A stretch of DNA of 64,000 nucleotides, taken from positions 7,306,176-7,370,175 of the forward strand of contig NC_045144.1 in the NCBI RefSeq assembly GCF_008831285.2. The letters are read 5' to 3'. This document shows positions 13,101-26,827 of this stretch, piece after piece. The notes beneath the pieces are model-generated. The model did no database searches. It had not been told where the DNA came from and saw only the letters and a program-made list of their open reading frames with translations. The DNA is from Nymphaea colorata. Lineage: Eukaryota > Streptophyta > Magnoliopsida > Nymphaeales > Nymphaeaceae. A program made the translations under genes and the position numbers. How positions within the stretch are numbered: the first letter of the stretch is position 1; the number at the start of each line of letters is the position of its first letter.

Positions 13101-16100
13101 AGAATTGGTGAGCTTCAAGACATTATGCAATTACAGAGATGCCCCTGGTTAATTTTCTGCAATGGTGCTCTTATATAAATATATTCTGTTGGGAGAGAGG
13201 ATGGTTTCTAGTTAAGATTCTTGAAGCCTAAAAACATTGTCATTTGTTTTTGGACTTTCCTTAGCCAAGAAGCAGATTTTTGGTCAGGCTATTGTAGATA
13301 TTATAATGAATCGGCAACACAATTTTGAAAAAGAGATTTGGAGGATTGTCAAGGATTTTTGGGTGAGTTAGCTTCTTGCACTTTCTGATGGTTGTTAATC
13401 CTTTTTGTTGTTTTTTTTTTTTTCGTGATGTATGGGTTATTTTGATTGACGTGAATTGAAGATTTTTTATGTGATCGTTTGACATGATTGTATTACCTTA
13501 CTCGGCATATTATTGCTGCGACATTCTAGTAGTTCTGAGCCTGATAAAGGAGACACTTGCACTACAATAATTTAATATGCTTTGAATATAATATTGGCAT
13601 AATATTATATTCAGCAAAAGTTTTATAGAGGATAGATTTGCAGGTTGAGTGGAGGTAAGTATCCTTCATAGTTACCTTGCCTTTAGGACTTGCCACTCTT
13701 AATGAAAATTCAGGTAGGTCCTCTATGAAAAGATGACATTTCAAAATATGGGAGAGCGGTTGTGGATCTGGATGTACATCACGAATAGTGGTATGCAGAA
13801 AATAGGCAGTGGCATACTTGTAATTTTGTTGTATTTTATCCAAATGGCAATGATATAATGATATTTCCGGTACATGTGGCAACATTGTATTTAAAATTGC
13901 ATACTTTCTCCTTGTCCTGCTTGTACAGCTCATCTGTGTGGAAATTATTCTCATTTGGTTATGGAAGTAGCCACAGAAAAGTTCTGTAGCTGCACATCGG
14001 GTGGCTCTGGCTTGTTGTGCTCAACATTAGTTGTGTTCCCTGTAATGCAGGTATCAAAAGCATCTATAACAGGCTCATCTCATTCTTTGACGCTGGATGA
14101 TGTTCTCATTTTTGTGAAAGAAGGAAACAATGTTACCATGAAGACTAAGAAACTGAAACGTACAAGGGAGAGCAAAACCCCTACAAGAAATTCACAGTGC
14201 AAGGTAGTTTTTGCTTCAAATAAGTTTCATGTTGAACAGTTAAAGTTCATTGCATTGGGACTTCTTGTCTATGGATAAGCTGTATTAAAGAACTGCAAAT
14301 AATATTATTAAAATGTAATAGTGTCTGTGTAAAGTCAGTTCTTGCATGCTGTGGTGGGCAGTGACAGTAAGTTATTCTATTTACTGCTCAAAAAGGTGTA
14401 GACTTCACCTTTAAGACAGTATATCTGTACTCCTTTATATTATTACTTTATCATTGCTCTCTTGTTACTTCAACATGGTATTGCAATGGTGGGTCTAATT
14501 ATTACTTCTTTACTTTCTCTTTATTGGAAATGTTTTTTTACCTCGATCATGAACTCGTTTGTGTTGGCAGCTTCTCTTGTTGTGGTGAAGTGCGTAGTAT
14601 TTGGGTTTAAACTTTGAAGCCATGTATCCTTTTTTTTTTATGGTGAGCAGCTAAGGCCTAAGGGAACACAGTCTCCATCTTTTATTTGGTAGCATGATAT
14701 GTGCCTCTATGGCTAGCAGTAAAAAACCATTTCATCGTTGTGCACTAAAGGACTCAAACTTATAACCTGATGCTGGTACCTGAAATATGCTTGAGATCTG
14801 GAGCCATTGAAGGAATGATGAGTGGAAGAAAATTTACAAAAAATCACCTAACTTTTGGGCTAATAAGAAATCACCTCCCGACTTTTAAAGGGCAACAAAT
14901 AGGTGCTCAACTTTGGAGAGAAATTCTTAAAGAGCTCCTTATTGGCAGAGATGAAAAGCATTAATTTTGAGGTGAAATTATCGAATTACCCTTTTCTCCA
15001 TTTCTTCTTCTCCTACCCTTCCCTTGGTCCTTTTGCATGTTGGTCTCTGTGCAACTTGCCTTTTGGTCGCCCTTCATGTGCCTTTAGACTTTGATTAAGG
15101 GGATGATGACTCAGTTTCTTGCTGGTGCTTTGGCTCGAACTTTGATTTGTGAAGAAGGTTTCTTAGGCTCATCTCTCTTGCTCTATGAAGGCAGGAATCA
15201 CCAGCTGACTTGGATCATGCCCCTAGACCTGTGAACCATTATGTCTCTCTTCTGCTTTTCTGTATGTGAAGATTTCTGTTCTGATTTTTTCGTCATTCCT
15301 TTATCTTGGCTTTCTTTGCAAGACAGACTGTTGAGCATAGCATTTTGAAATTGTCTTTCCTGAATTTTGGGCCAATTTTTCCCTATGAGATTTCAACCTT
15401 TGATGTTTCAGGGTGCGCTGGCATGTCTATTTTGGGAGGAAATTTGTGGTTCTTGGTCACATGATTTAGATTTTTGTTCTTGGCAGTGGATCTTGGGCAC
15501 GTCCGTGCATTTGGGGTTGTTCTTTTCTTGAGAGTGGGATAGTTGAGGTTGCAAACGTCTTCATTGAGCTCCTCCAAACTGTGCTACCAATGCAACTTGC
15601 TTGTTAGGGTGTGGACCAGGTAGAGCATCGGTTGTCTCGACTGCTATCGAGGGTTTCTATAAAGATTGAGAGTCCTAGTAGGTCATCGAGGATGCAAGCA
15701 GTTTATTGAGTTGGATCGATACCTGGTCTACTCATTTATAATAATGGCACTTTGTAATTCCTTTGTGTTGTTTAAGGGTATTTTTCCATACTTTAATAGA
15801 TATTATCGGTGCATATATAAATGAATAAACTGACCAGCAGTCAGGTGGTTGGTTTTCTGTTTAATTGCAGCCCCTTTTTCTCGCGTCCATTCTTCTTCAT
15901 TCATAGTATATGTCTTGGGTGAATCAAAATCTTATATCTAGGACCTAGGGGGCCACCTTTTCAACTAGGCTGTGGTGGACATCCAAATGAAAAAGTCTTC
16001 AATTTTTCTCTTTTCTTCCCTTTCTTTCTTCTTTTTCTTTTCCCATTGTCTTCTCATTCCTCCTCCTCCTTTTTCTTTGTTCCTTTTACTGTTTTTGACC

Positions 16101-19100
16101 TGCCTAGGGCTCCCACCTAGTCCTTTTTGAAGGTCCAATACCTAGCGCTTTTCACTACATACACTATACACTTGTGCTCTTAGGTGGATCTTCTATGGCT
16201 TGGAAATGTAAGAAACAAACACAAGCCTCTATCCTATTAGAACACTATTTTTTGTTAATTTTTAGTATCTTTGAAATTTCTTTACTGTAAACTAGTTGTT
16301 TGTGATAGGCTAATAGAAAGGGAACCATCTGCATCATTAGCGCTCATTTGTTTCTGGAATATAGGAAGCTTGTGCGAAATGTCATTCTATTATGTATGGA
16401 AATAAAAACGTGATGCTTACCTTCTCGGCCATCTTTTCTCTTTGGTTGGTTGGTGGCCCCAGAAAGAAGGAAAAAAAAAAAAAGAGGGAAGGGAGCAAGG
16501 AGGGAGGAAAGGGGGTTGAAAGTGTATACTGTATAACTTGCTTAGCTTTTCATGCAGTTGTTTTGCTTTTTTTTTTTTTGGATACATGGAGACTTTTGCA
16601 GGATCAAATGAATCCATCCATTCCCATGTGCGTACAAAAATTCATAAGTACCCACATAAGCATGTACATATCCCCACAAAATTGGGTACATATGTAAATG
16701 CATGAATGAATATAAACATGTGTATAAGCATGCACATACACACATCACACACAGATGTATTACACGAGTTCCTGTGCATGTGAACTTATGCATATTTGTA
16801 CTCTAGATACATAATTCTCTCTCTGCTTTTCTACTGTACATATGCTAATGCTATCTACGTGGTTGAAATGTGCCTTTCTTTCAATTATGACCTCTTGCTA
16901 CTGGTTCTCTTTAAGAAACACTGCAAGGTCATTGAAATGTTAAAACTTTGTCCATTCAAATAAGATACATGAGTTGGTAATATGTGTCAGTGATCCTGAA
17001 ACCATAATATCTGTTCCTATCAAACCAACAGGACAGACATCAGATGCTACCAGAAAAAATGCTTGAACATCTAAGAGAGGGAATCGGCTCTCATGAACAG
17101 GTTTCTTTTCAAGTGTATGGTTTCTATTACAAAATTCTGTTGGTATGTTTGTCCTCCTAACTGGAATTAGAATTTTCCAGATTGTCCATGTGGAATATAT
17201 TAGGTCCAGAACAGCCATGCATGTAGAGATTCCAAACAATCTCTTGAGTACTACACGAGCCGCACTTAGAAAGATGGGGATATCTAGATTATATAGTCAT
17301 CAGGTACCAAGAGTAACAAAACCTCTCTGCGCATTTTATATACATGAGACTTTGTAAATACTAAAAGTGTTTTCCTCAGGAGGAATCAATACGCTATTCA
17401 CTTTCCGGTAAGAATGTCGTTGTGTCAACCTCAACTGCTAGTGGGAAATCCCTGTGCTACAACGTGCCAGTTCTGGAAGCACTGTCTCAAGACTTAACAT
17501 CATGTGCTATATATATATTTCCGACAAAGGTAAGTCGACATGATGAGCTGATACTCAAGGAAATTAATAAGACCTAAGTGGCTAAGTCCACTTGAACACC
17601 TGATACTCCAGGAAATTGCAACAAGAACTTGTCCTCTACTGTTCTTATTTTCTCATTTGCCATAGGGTTCAATTCTAGAGCTGTTTGAAGTACTTTTCCC
17701 CTTGATGTCTGTATCCCTAATATTATTCTTACCTAAAGTTTCCAGAATCTGCATGTAATGGTTTGGAATGTGCAGGCCTTGGCTCAAGACCAGTTGCGTG
17801 TGTTGTTAGAAATAACAGGATATGCTGAGGTTGGTTTAGACATTGGAGTTTATGATGGTGACACTTCTCAAGCTGATCGATCATGGAGCCATGCCAACGC
17901 TAGACTAGTAATTTTGCAGCTAAAGCAAATTTCTGTTGTCTATCCATCTTTTGTTATCTACTATATCATGCATCATGTTTTCCATTTGATATTTTATGAT
18001 CTTTGATGTGCAGTTGATTACAAATCCAGATATGTTGCACAAATCAATTTTGCCATTTCATTTTCAATTCCAGCGGATTTTGTCAAACCTCAGGTTTTCT
18101 TATTTTACCTGCAATTGACTGCTTCAACTTAATTAAACAGGCTGCTCTATTCTTTACAAGTGTTCTTTCTGTGAAGTTCCTAATCATATGCTTGGATATG
18201 TATCTATTATATTTTGCCTTGTCTTTCATATTTAAAAGTTATCTAATGTTTCTTAAGCTTGTAACCATTTTCTAAGGATCTTTTTATTATTCCATTGATT
18301 ACCCAAGTTTGCTTGAAGCAGGTTTGTTGTCATTGATGAAGCCCATGCATATAAAGGTGCATTTGGATGCCACACGGCTCTTATCTTACGCCGACTACGT
18401 AGATTATGTTGCCATGGTAAATACTTGTATGCCTACTGTTCCCCTGCTGGAGCATTTGTACTTGCTTTGTGTATCTCAGAGATTGCTTTGCCTTTAACTG
18501 CAGTATATGGGAGTGATCCATCCTTTGTATTATGCACAGCCACTTCTGCTAATCCTCGTGAGCATGCAATGGTATGATTTTTCCTTTTTCTTTCGAAACG
18601 CAACAGAAATTTTTTCCCAGCTTGCAGATTTTCCAGATGACATTGTGAAATATGTGCAAGGTGAATATTAGTAATTCAATATAGCAAAACAATTGCCATG
18701 AGTACTCGAGTAGCTGTATGTCATTGTGGTTAAAGTAGATGAAGGAATGCTGCTATGCAAACTGAAAGCATGACAATGCCCAAAATGCAAATGAAACATA
18801 AAACCAAGGGGCTGGCCGTTCTCAGAAATACTTCCAGCAGTGATTGTGATGCAGTGTTTAGGGTTTTGTCTTCTTAAAGCCAGTGGTATTGCTACTCAAA
18901 GAGAGAAATAAGGTATAGTAGAGGAACTTAGGAAGAAAGCAAAAGGAACAAACAGAAATCAACAATTATTAATCAAATTCAGTACTTCTCAAAGAAAATC
19001 ACATGATCCCTTAAATAGGGCTTCATGAATATTTAGATCAAAGGTCAAACCAAATAGACATATAAAAGGTCCAAAATCAACACATCAAAATTCAAATGAA

Positions 19101-21908
19101 AACAAATAACACACAACTACAGTAGAGTCACTCTAAAATCCAGTCTAAATGGATTAGTTCTGTATCAATCTCACCATGTTGAATTGTTTGGCTCCTGACT
19201 TGGAGTTCTTCAACTTCCATGAGCTTGATGCATGACTGACAAATTTAGAGTGGATATTAGAGTGCCTGTATTTTAGTTGTTGCTTTATTTGTTTTCATTT
19301 GATTAGTCAGGAATATCCATATTGGTTGGAAGGCCCCATCTAAGGGAACATGTGATTTTCTTTGAGGATTATTAAAGTTGATTAATGATTAAGCCCTAAT
19401 TTTCCAATGGCAGCCTCTTTGTTTTAGATGTGACCTTTATATTTTACACTGGCTTAATTATACATAAGTAGTACATGTCCATTTTTTTGCAATAATATTG
19501 GGGAGGATGCTGGCAGGTCTTGCAGCAGATGTGTACATAAGTAAAGCACAAAATAACAAACCTGCCACACCATACACATGCAGGTTCTTAAAGCATAATA
19601 CAACATATTGGTCAGGAAACATAGGGAGTTCCAAAGGTTCCCAATCCGGATCCCCAAACTAAATAAAGATAATACTCTTTTTGAAAAGGTTTGAGAAACT
19701 CAAAGGGAGTTCAAAAGGAATTTATATTCTCAATCAATTGCATCCATAATTGCAAAGAGCTTTCATCTATTTGTAGATGAGAGAAGCTAATAGTTAAACC
19801 TTCAACACTCATAATAATCAGACTTCATAACTCTTAATCATGTATATATCTAGTGTAGATTATTAACAAACAATAAGACAAATCTAGTTTATAAGATAAT
19901 CAGGGTCAATGACTTCACAGGTATTCCTCATGATTTATTTGCTGTGTTGTAGGAGGTAATATTTTTTTTACTATTGTTTACATTTTTTTATTTTTGTGAA
20001 TGTCTTAGGAGCTTACAGGCCTTGGATCTGTAGAGCTGGTTCAGAATGATGGAAGCCCTTCTGGTCCAAAGCTCTTTGTATTGTGGAACCCTCCACTTCG
20101 CTCGATGAATGTATGTACACTGCACTGGTGCTTTTTCTCAAGAATTAACAGTGTGAACTTCATTGATGTGGTCTCTGAAACTTCATACTGTCTTCATTTT
20201 GTTTTCTCAAGAATTAACAGTGTGAACTTCATTGTGCCAGGGATCATCAAGATTGCATGGGCCTAAATTGCAAACCAGTCTACCAGAAAGTGTATCTGCA
20301 AATGAAGACAATATGGCTAAACGTTCTAGGTGGAAAAACATTCTCATTATTTCACATTATTGTTTCAGTTAAAATTGAACTGTTTCCAATAACATGTGAT
20401 GATATATATAGTAGTGTTGATAATGGAGCACAAAAAGTTTGTAATGACTACACACAATCATCTGTAATGTCAGCAACGACCTTCTTGTTTTTCACCTGCT
20501 CACAAGTTTACCATCTTATAAGTTGCTAATAGAATATGTTCATGTATGCTTGGAGTCATTTTTTGTCTGAGGTGTTAGTGGATATTTTCTCCATGATGGT
20601 GTTATGAGTATTTTACTGAGCCATATCAGAAATTTTGCCTACAGCTCCTCTCGTTTCAAGTTCCAAGGCCTTTCTCTCTTTTATAGTGTGGACAAGTTTG
20701 AGATAGGTTATAATTTTAAATTTTTATTTAAAATTTTGAGTCATCAAAGTCAAATCCAAGATGTATGCCATCAAGCATTCATGAGCAACTGTATGCCAGC
20801 CAATTTCTTGTGTAGGCTCATCTAGACACTAGCTGGTCAATGGAAACAGTTCTGAAAACTTGTAGATAAGTTATTAGGTGCAGCATAAAGAATGTTATAA
20901 GAAATTGCTTTGTGGGCTTTGCTCGTGACGTACCCTAAAGCACTCGCTTCGCAGAACGAGCAAATCCTGTAGCAAACAAAGCATGACGCCGAAAATAGAC
21001 CAATTTGAGATCATCCTTCCATTAGAATTAGCAGAAGCAATGTCTCGGCTAAGATCACAAGCTGGATTGGAGATAGCGGACTTGAACCACTGATATCCAA
21101 CACAGGGTAAACCACCGCCTCTCAGGTACAGGAAAGAAACTTAACTTTTGATGAAATAACGAAAACATGGTCAAGCTACAAATTGTTCATTTAACTGCCT
21201 ATTTACTGTTGTCAGTGGCCGACTTCTCTAAAGTGTAAGAATCTTCAGAAGTTTGTGTCTCTCCGAATGAAAACAAGAAAGATTGAGAAGAGAGGATAGA
21301 GAAGAAGTTGATGGAAGCAAAGGTGCAGTCGGCGCTAGGTGGCCCTGCAATCCTTAATCACTATTATAACATTAACCTAATCTGATTACAACAGATTGTA
21401 CACAAAAGTGTAAAAAATTACAAGTATGCCACCGCCTAGTATAATTGAGTGTGTGGATTATAAAAGAATTGGACCGGGTCTGGACAGACCCGATCCCATG
21501 CGCACAAACTTAACAGCCCCCCTCAAGTTGTGCATGAGATTTGACCATGCATAACTTGTTCTTCAATTCCCAGAAGTGCTGCCCTGTGAGTCCTTTGGTG
21601 AAGAGATCAACTATTTGTTCACTGGTGGATATATACATAGGCAAGATCTCGACTTCTTCAACCTTCTGACGAATGAAGTGTTGATCAATCTCTATGTGTT
21701 TGGTGCAATTATGTAGAACTGGGTTGAAGGCAATTTTTATTGCACTTTGGTTGTCACATAGTAACGATGACTGAACAATAGGAAGAGTGAGCTCTCCAAG
21801 CAAATGTCGTAACCATGACGCTTCAGCTGTCCCAGCAGCCATTGCTCTATATGATAGAAATCTAGCACCAATATCTGTAACCAGAAAACAACACTCACGC
21901 AGGAAGAT

Positions 21909-21958
<50 letters not shown>

Positions 21959-24900
21959 TGAAAACAAGAAGAAACTGAGGAGAAGAAGCCGTAGCCAAAA
22001 TGGTTTGCACGGCCTCTATTTATAATCTCATTTTTAGAATTCTAAGAGTCTCCAATCGTAGAATCCTAGGAGATTTCACAAGCTTCAAGGACATTAATTA
22101 CATCATAGAAACCTAAGAGACTTCACATATTACAAGGATATTAACTACAACATAGAATCCTAGGAGACTCTTCACATGTTACAAGGACATTAAATATCTT
22201 AACACATTCTACAAGGAGGTGGAATCCTAAGAGACTCCTCTTCAACGTGCTGGTGAAAGATTTATATTTTAACACCCTCCCTCAAGTTGTGCATGGTTTT
22301 GCACCATGTACAACTTGCCTTTTAGAAACCAGAATCGTTCCTTTGTTAATCCTTTTGTAAATAAGTCTGCAACTTGTTCATCTGTACGAACATAAATAGG
22401 CTGAATCTCCTTGTCTTCCACCTTTTGTCTAACAAAGCGTTGATCAATCTCAATGTGCTTTGTTCGACCATGTTGTACGGGATTAAAGGCAATGTTAATA
22501 GCGCTTTGATTATCGCACATTAACATTGATGTTTTAATCTTTTCTCCAATGTCTTCTAGCAAATGTCTAACCCATGTAACTTCAGCAGTACCTGCAGCCA
22601 TGCATCTGTATTCAGCTTCAGTGCTGGATCTTGCTACTGCCTTTTGCTTTCGACAACTCCAAGACATAAGATTACGTCCAATGAAAATACAAAAACCAGA
22701 AATGGACTTTCTTTGATCGGGATCTCCAGCCCAATCTGCATCTGTGAATGTCATAAGTTGATGTCCAGTAGTTATATTTTCACTTTTACCATAAACTAAG
22801 CCATCTCCTGCTGTCCCTTTAAGATATCTTAATATTCTTTTGACAACATCCATGTGAGTATCTCTAGGTGCATGCATAAATTGAGATACTTGATTCACAG
22901 CATATATAATATCTGGTCTAGTAAATGTAAGATATTGAAGTGCCCCAACAATACTTCGATATTGCGTAGGATCTTCATATAACTCCCCATCTTGAGCACT
23001 TAGTCTTTGATTTAGAACACTAGGAGTTCCAACAGGCTTACAATCAGACATACCTGACTTTTTCAGCAGATCCAACGTGTATTTCTGTTGTGTCAATGTG
23101 AGGCGATTATTGTGCCTATCAAACTCCACTCCAAGAAAGAATCGTAAATCACCAAGCTCTTTCATTTTGAAGTTTTGCATCATCAAAACTTTAGCTTCTT
23201 CTATGTGTTTTTCTGAATTGCCTGTGATAACAATATCATCAACATATATAAGAAGTAAAGTAAATATGTTTTCCTTTCGATAAATGAAAAGAGAGTGATC
23301 TAGAGGACATCTCCGAAAACCACATTCTTGAATCTTGCAAGAGAAACTGTCAAACCACGAACGTGAGGCCTGTTTAAGTCCATAAATAGATTTTATTAGT
23401 TTGCAAACCCATGCATGAGAGTCTCCTTTCGTGTATCCTGGAGGTTGTTCCATATATACTTCCTCCCTTAAATCACCATGAAGAAAAGCATTCTTCACGT
23501 CCTTTTGATGTAGTCTCCATCCATATTCAACTGCCAATGATATAATCACGTGAATTGTTCCCATTTTGATCACAGGGCTGAATGTCTCATCATAATCTTC
23601 TCCATATTGTTGTGTAAACCCTTTTGCTACTAACCTTGCTTTGTGTCTTTCTATGCTGCCATCAGGTTTGTATTTAATTTTGTATACCCATTTGGAGCCC
23701 ACTACGTTCTTTTCGTGTGGCCTCAGAACGATCTCCCATGTTCCACGTTCATGCAAGACATCCATTTCTTCTTTCATAGCCTTTCTCCAATGATGTGATT
23801 TTGATGCTTGATCAAATGAAGTAGGTTCTTCCTCCTTGTCAACTTTTGCCATGAATAACTGAAAATCAAGTGATAAAGAATCATAGCTAACCCACCTGTG
23901 AATGGGATGACGAATGCGTTGGGATCTTCTAAGGTGGGGCATGTTGTCTTCTTCACTGTGAGCATCTCTGTCCCTTAGTCGTCGACTGTAGATAAGACCC
24001 GAATACCGATGTGCATTGTTGCTCTGTTCTTCATTATTGTTTTCGTGATGACTTGATGACTGTGTTGGATCTTCTTGATTTTCACTTTGAGCCATATCCG
24101 ACGGTTGTATTGCTCTCTCTGAATCTTCACTTTGAGGCACATCATTTTCTATAACAGGATCTGCATTGAATAACTGTGTACTGGTCCAGGGATCATAAGA
24201 TTCAATGGTCATAGGCATTTCATTTGTATTATCAAAACTATGTTCATCAAAAATGACATTTCTTGAAGTTTTGATACGTTTAGTTGTTGGATTATAGCAT
24301 CAAAAACCTTTATATTCATCAGCATATCCAACGAATCTACATTGAATAGCTTTGTCTTGAAACTTGTTCCTCAAGGCAGCATCAACGTGAACATAGCATA
24401 CACAACCAAAAACCTTCAAGTTCTTGTAATCAGGTTGTTTGCCTAAGAGTGTAAAATATGGCGATTTAGACATCAAGAGTGTCATAGGCAAACAATTTAT
24501 TATGTATACAGCAGTATGGAAGGCTTCAGTCCACAAGGAAATGGGCACATTAGTATCATGCATCATGCTCATGGCGCTTTCAACTATATGTCGATGTTTC
24601 CGCTCAACTACACCATTTTGTTGTGGTGTGTAAGGGCAGGAAATTTGTCTAGTTATCCCTTTTTCACGTAGAAATTCAATAAAATCAAGCGAGGAATATT
24701 CTCCCCCTCCATCACATTGAAAATGCACCACATTGGATGAAAATTTAGTTTGAATCATGACATAGAAGTTTCGAAATATGTGAGGTACTTCTGATTTGTG
24801 TTTCATGAAGTAAATCCAGGTGAAACGTGAGTAAGAGTCAATGAATAAGACATAATATCTTGACCCAGACATGGAATCAATAGGGGCTGGCCCCCATACA

Positions 24901-26787
24901 TCAGAAAAAATAGTTTCAAAAGGTTTGGAAGCCCTTTGATTTATATTATGGAAAGGTAAAACATGACTCTTACAAAGTCCACAACTTGAACATTTTTTGA
25001 CACTTGAAGTAAGAGGTAAACTTGATCTTGGAATGAGACTATCTGTGACAAGTTTTTCAATGAAATGTCGACCACAGTGTCCTAGCCGACTATGCCACAA
25101 ATCAGACTCCAAAAATTGGTTAGGGCCCCTTACTTTTGATTGAAAATGGCAAGAACTTGACACTGATGACGCATTATGAGAAAGAGAAAATGTCTTCAAT
25201 CCTATATCAAAAGTGGATGAATCCTTGGGTAGACATTCCTTGAGGACGTACATATTCCCTTGACGCTCCCCTCTAGCGAACATTTTCTTCGTTTGGAGGT
25301 CCTTGACATAGACAGAAAAAGGTGTGAATTCAACAGAAGAGCTTGTATCATCAATGAGTTTAGAAATGGATATGATGTTCTTTTTGATATTGGGAGCAAG
25401 AACAACATTAGACAGTGATAGAGACGAGGATGACAATGGAATATGTGCATTTCCAATATGTGTAATAGGATGAGATTTTCCATCACCTGTTATAATGCAA
25501 CTTCTACCGTAATGAGGGGATAAGTTAGTCAATTTACCTGCATTTCCTGTCACATGGGTAGCTGCACCTGAATCCAAGAACCATTCTCCCTGCTCATTTT
25601 GCTTTATAGTCATCTTTGAGAATGCGGTCATCAATAGCTGTTGCATATCTTCAGCGGTGGATTTAGAACTTTGTCCTCCTTGTTTATAATCATGTCTTAC
25701 CCCTTTGTTTTTATTTTGAGGATTAAACCAACATTGTGCCTTCATGTGTCCTTTCTTGTTGCACTGAAAACAAATTGGTATTTTTCTTGAAGTATCCAAA
25801 GGAGACATACCTTGGTTATGTGGTGTTGGTAGAATGCCACGACCACCATGGTTGGAGTTCCCATGGCTCTTACCAAACTTTACATTCATAGCCAACACAT
25901 TTTGGGAGTTCCCTTGATCAGTCCTTTCAATGACTCTTTTCATATTCATTTCATGTTGGAGAAGTTTACCTTGTAGTTCGTTGAAGGAAGGCAGAACAGG
26001 AAGGACCTCAAGAGCTGTAATAAAAGCATGATAATCATGCCCAAGTCCATTCAAGGTTTGCTGCACCTTTTCCTTATCAGAAATGTTATTCCCTGAGGCA
26101 GCAAGTTGGTCTGCGACGGCCTTAATACGCCCCAAATAATCCATGATAGACGTTGAACCTTTGCTCAAATTCTGAAATTCTTTCTTTAAGTACATAATTC
26201 GAGCTTCTGATATTTGGGAAAAGGTATCAGCAAGGGTTTCCCATAATTCTTCTGCAGTACAATCATCAGAAACTGAAAGTAACACTTGTTGAGATAAGGT
26301 GGACAAAATATACGTAACCAGACTTTGATCACGTCTCATCCACATAGCATGTTCAGGATTGTTGTCTTCATGAACAGCAATAACTTCTCCTGCCTCATTT
26401 TTTATTTCCTGTAAGACGGATATTGGTGGAGCCTTTGTTGAACCATCGAGATGTCCAAAGAGGCCTTGACTTCTTATGAAAGGCATGATTTGCCTTTTCC
26501 AGATCAGATAATTCTCATGGTTGAGTTTTTCGGTAATAAGGTGAGGAAGAAAACTTGAGGACATGCTAGAATGCGAAAGGTTTGTCCTTGGGTAAGCAAG
26601 AAGAAAAAGGAACAAGAATTGCGCAAGAGAAAAGTAAATTCAGGATAGAGACAAGATGAGAAAAGAGTTCTAACCAGATCAGACCTGTTTGGGCATTTCG
26701 TTTGGTAGAGATAACGTAACCTGTCTCTGATACAATGATAGAAATCTAGCACCAATATCTGTAACCAAAAAACAACACTCACGCAGG

Positions 26788-26827
<40 letters not shown>

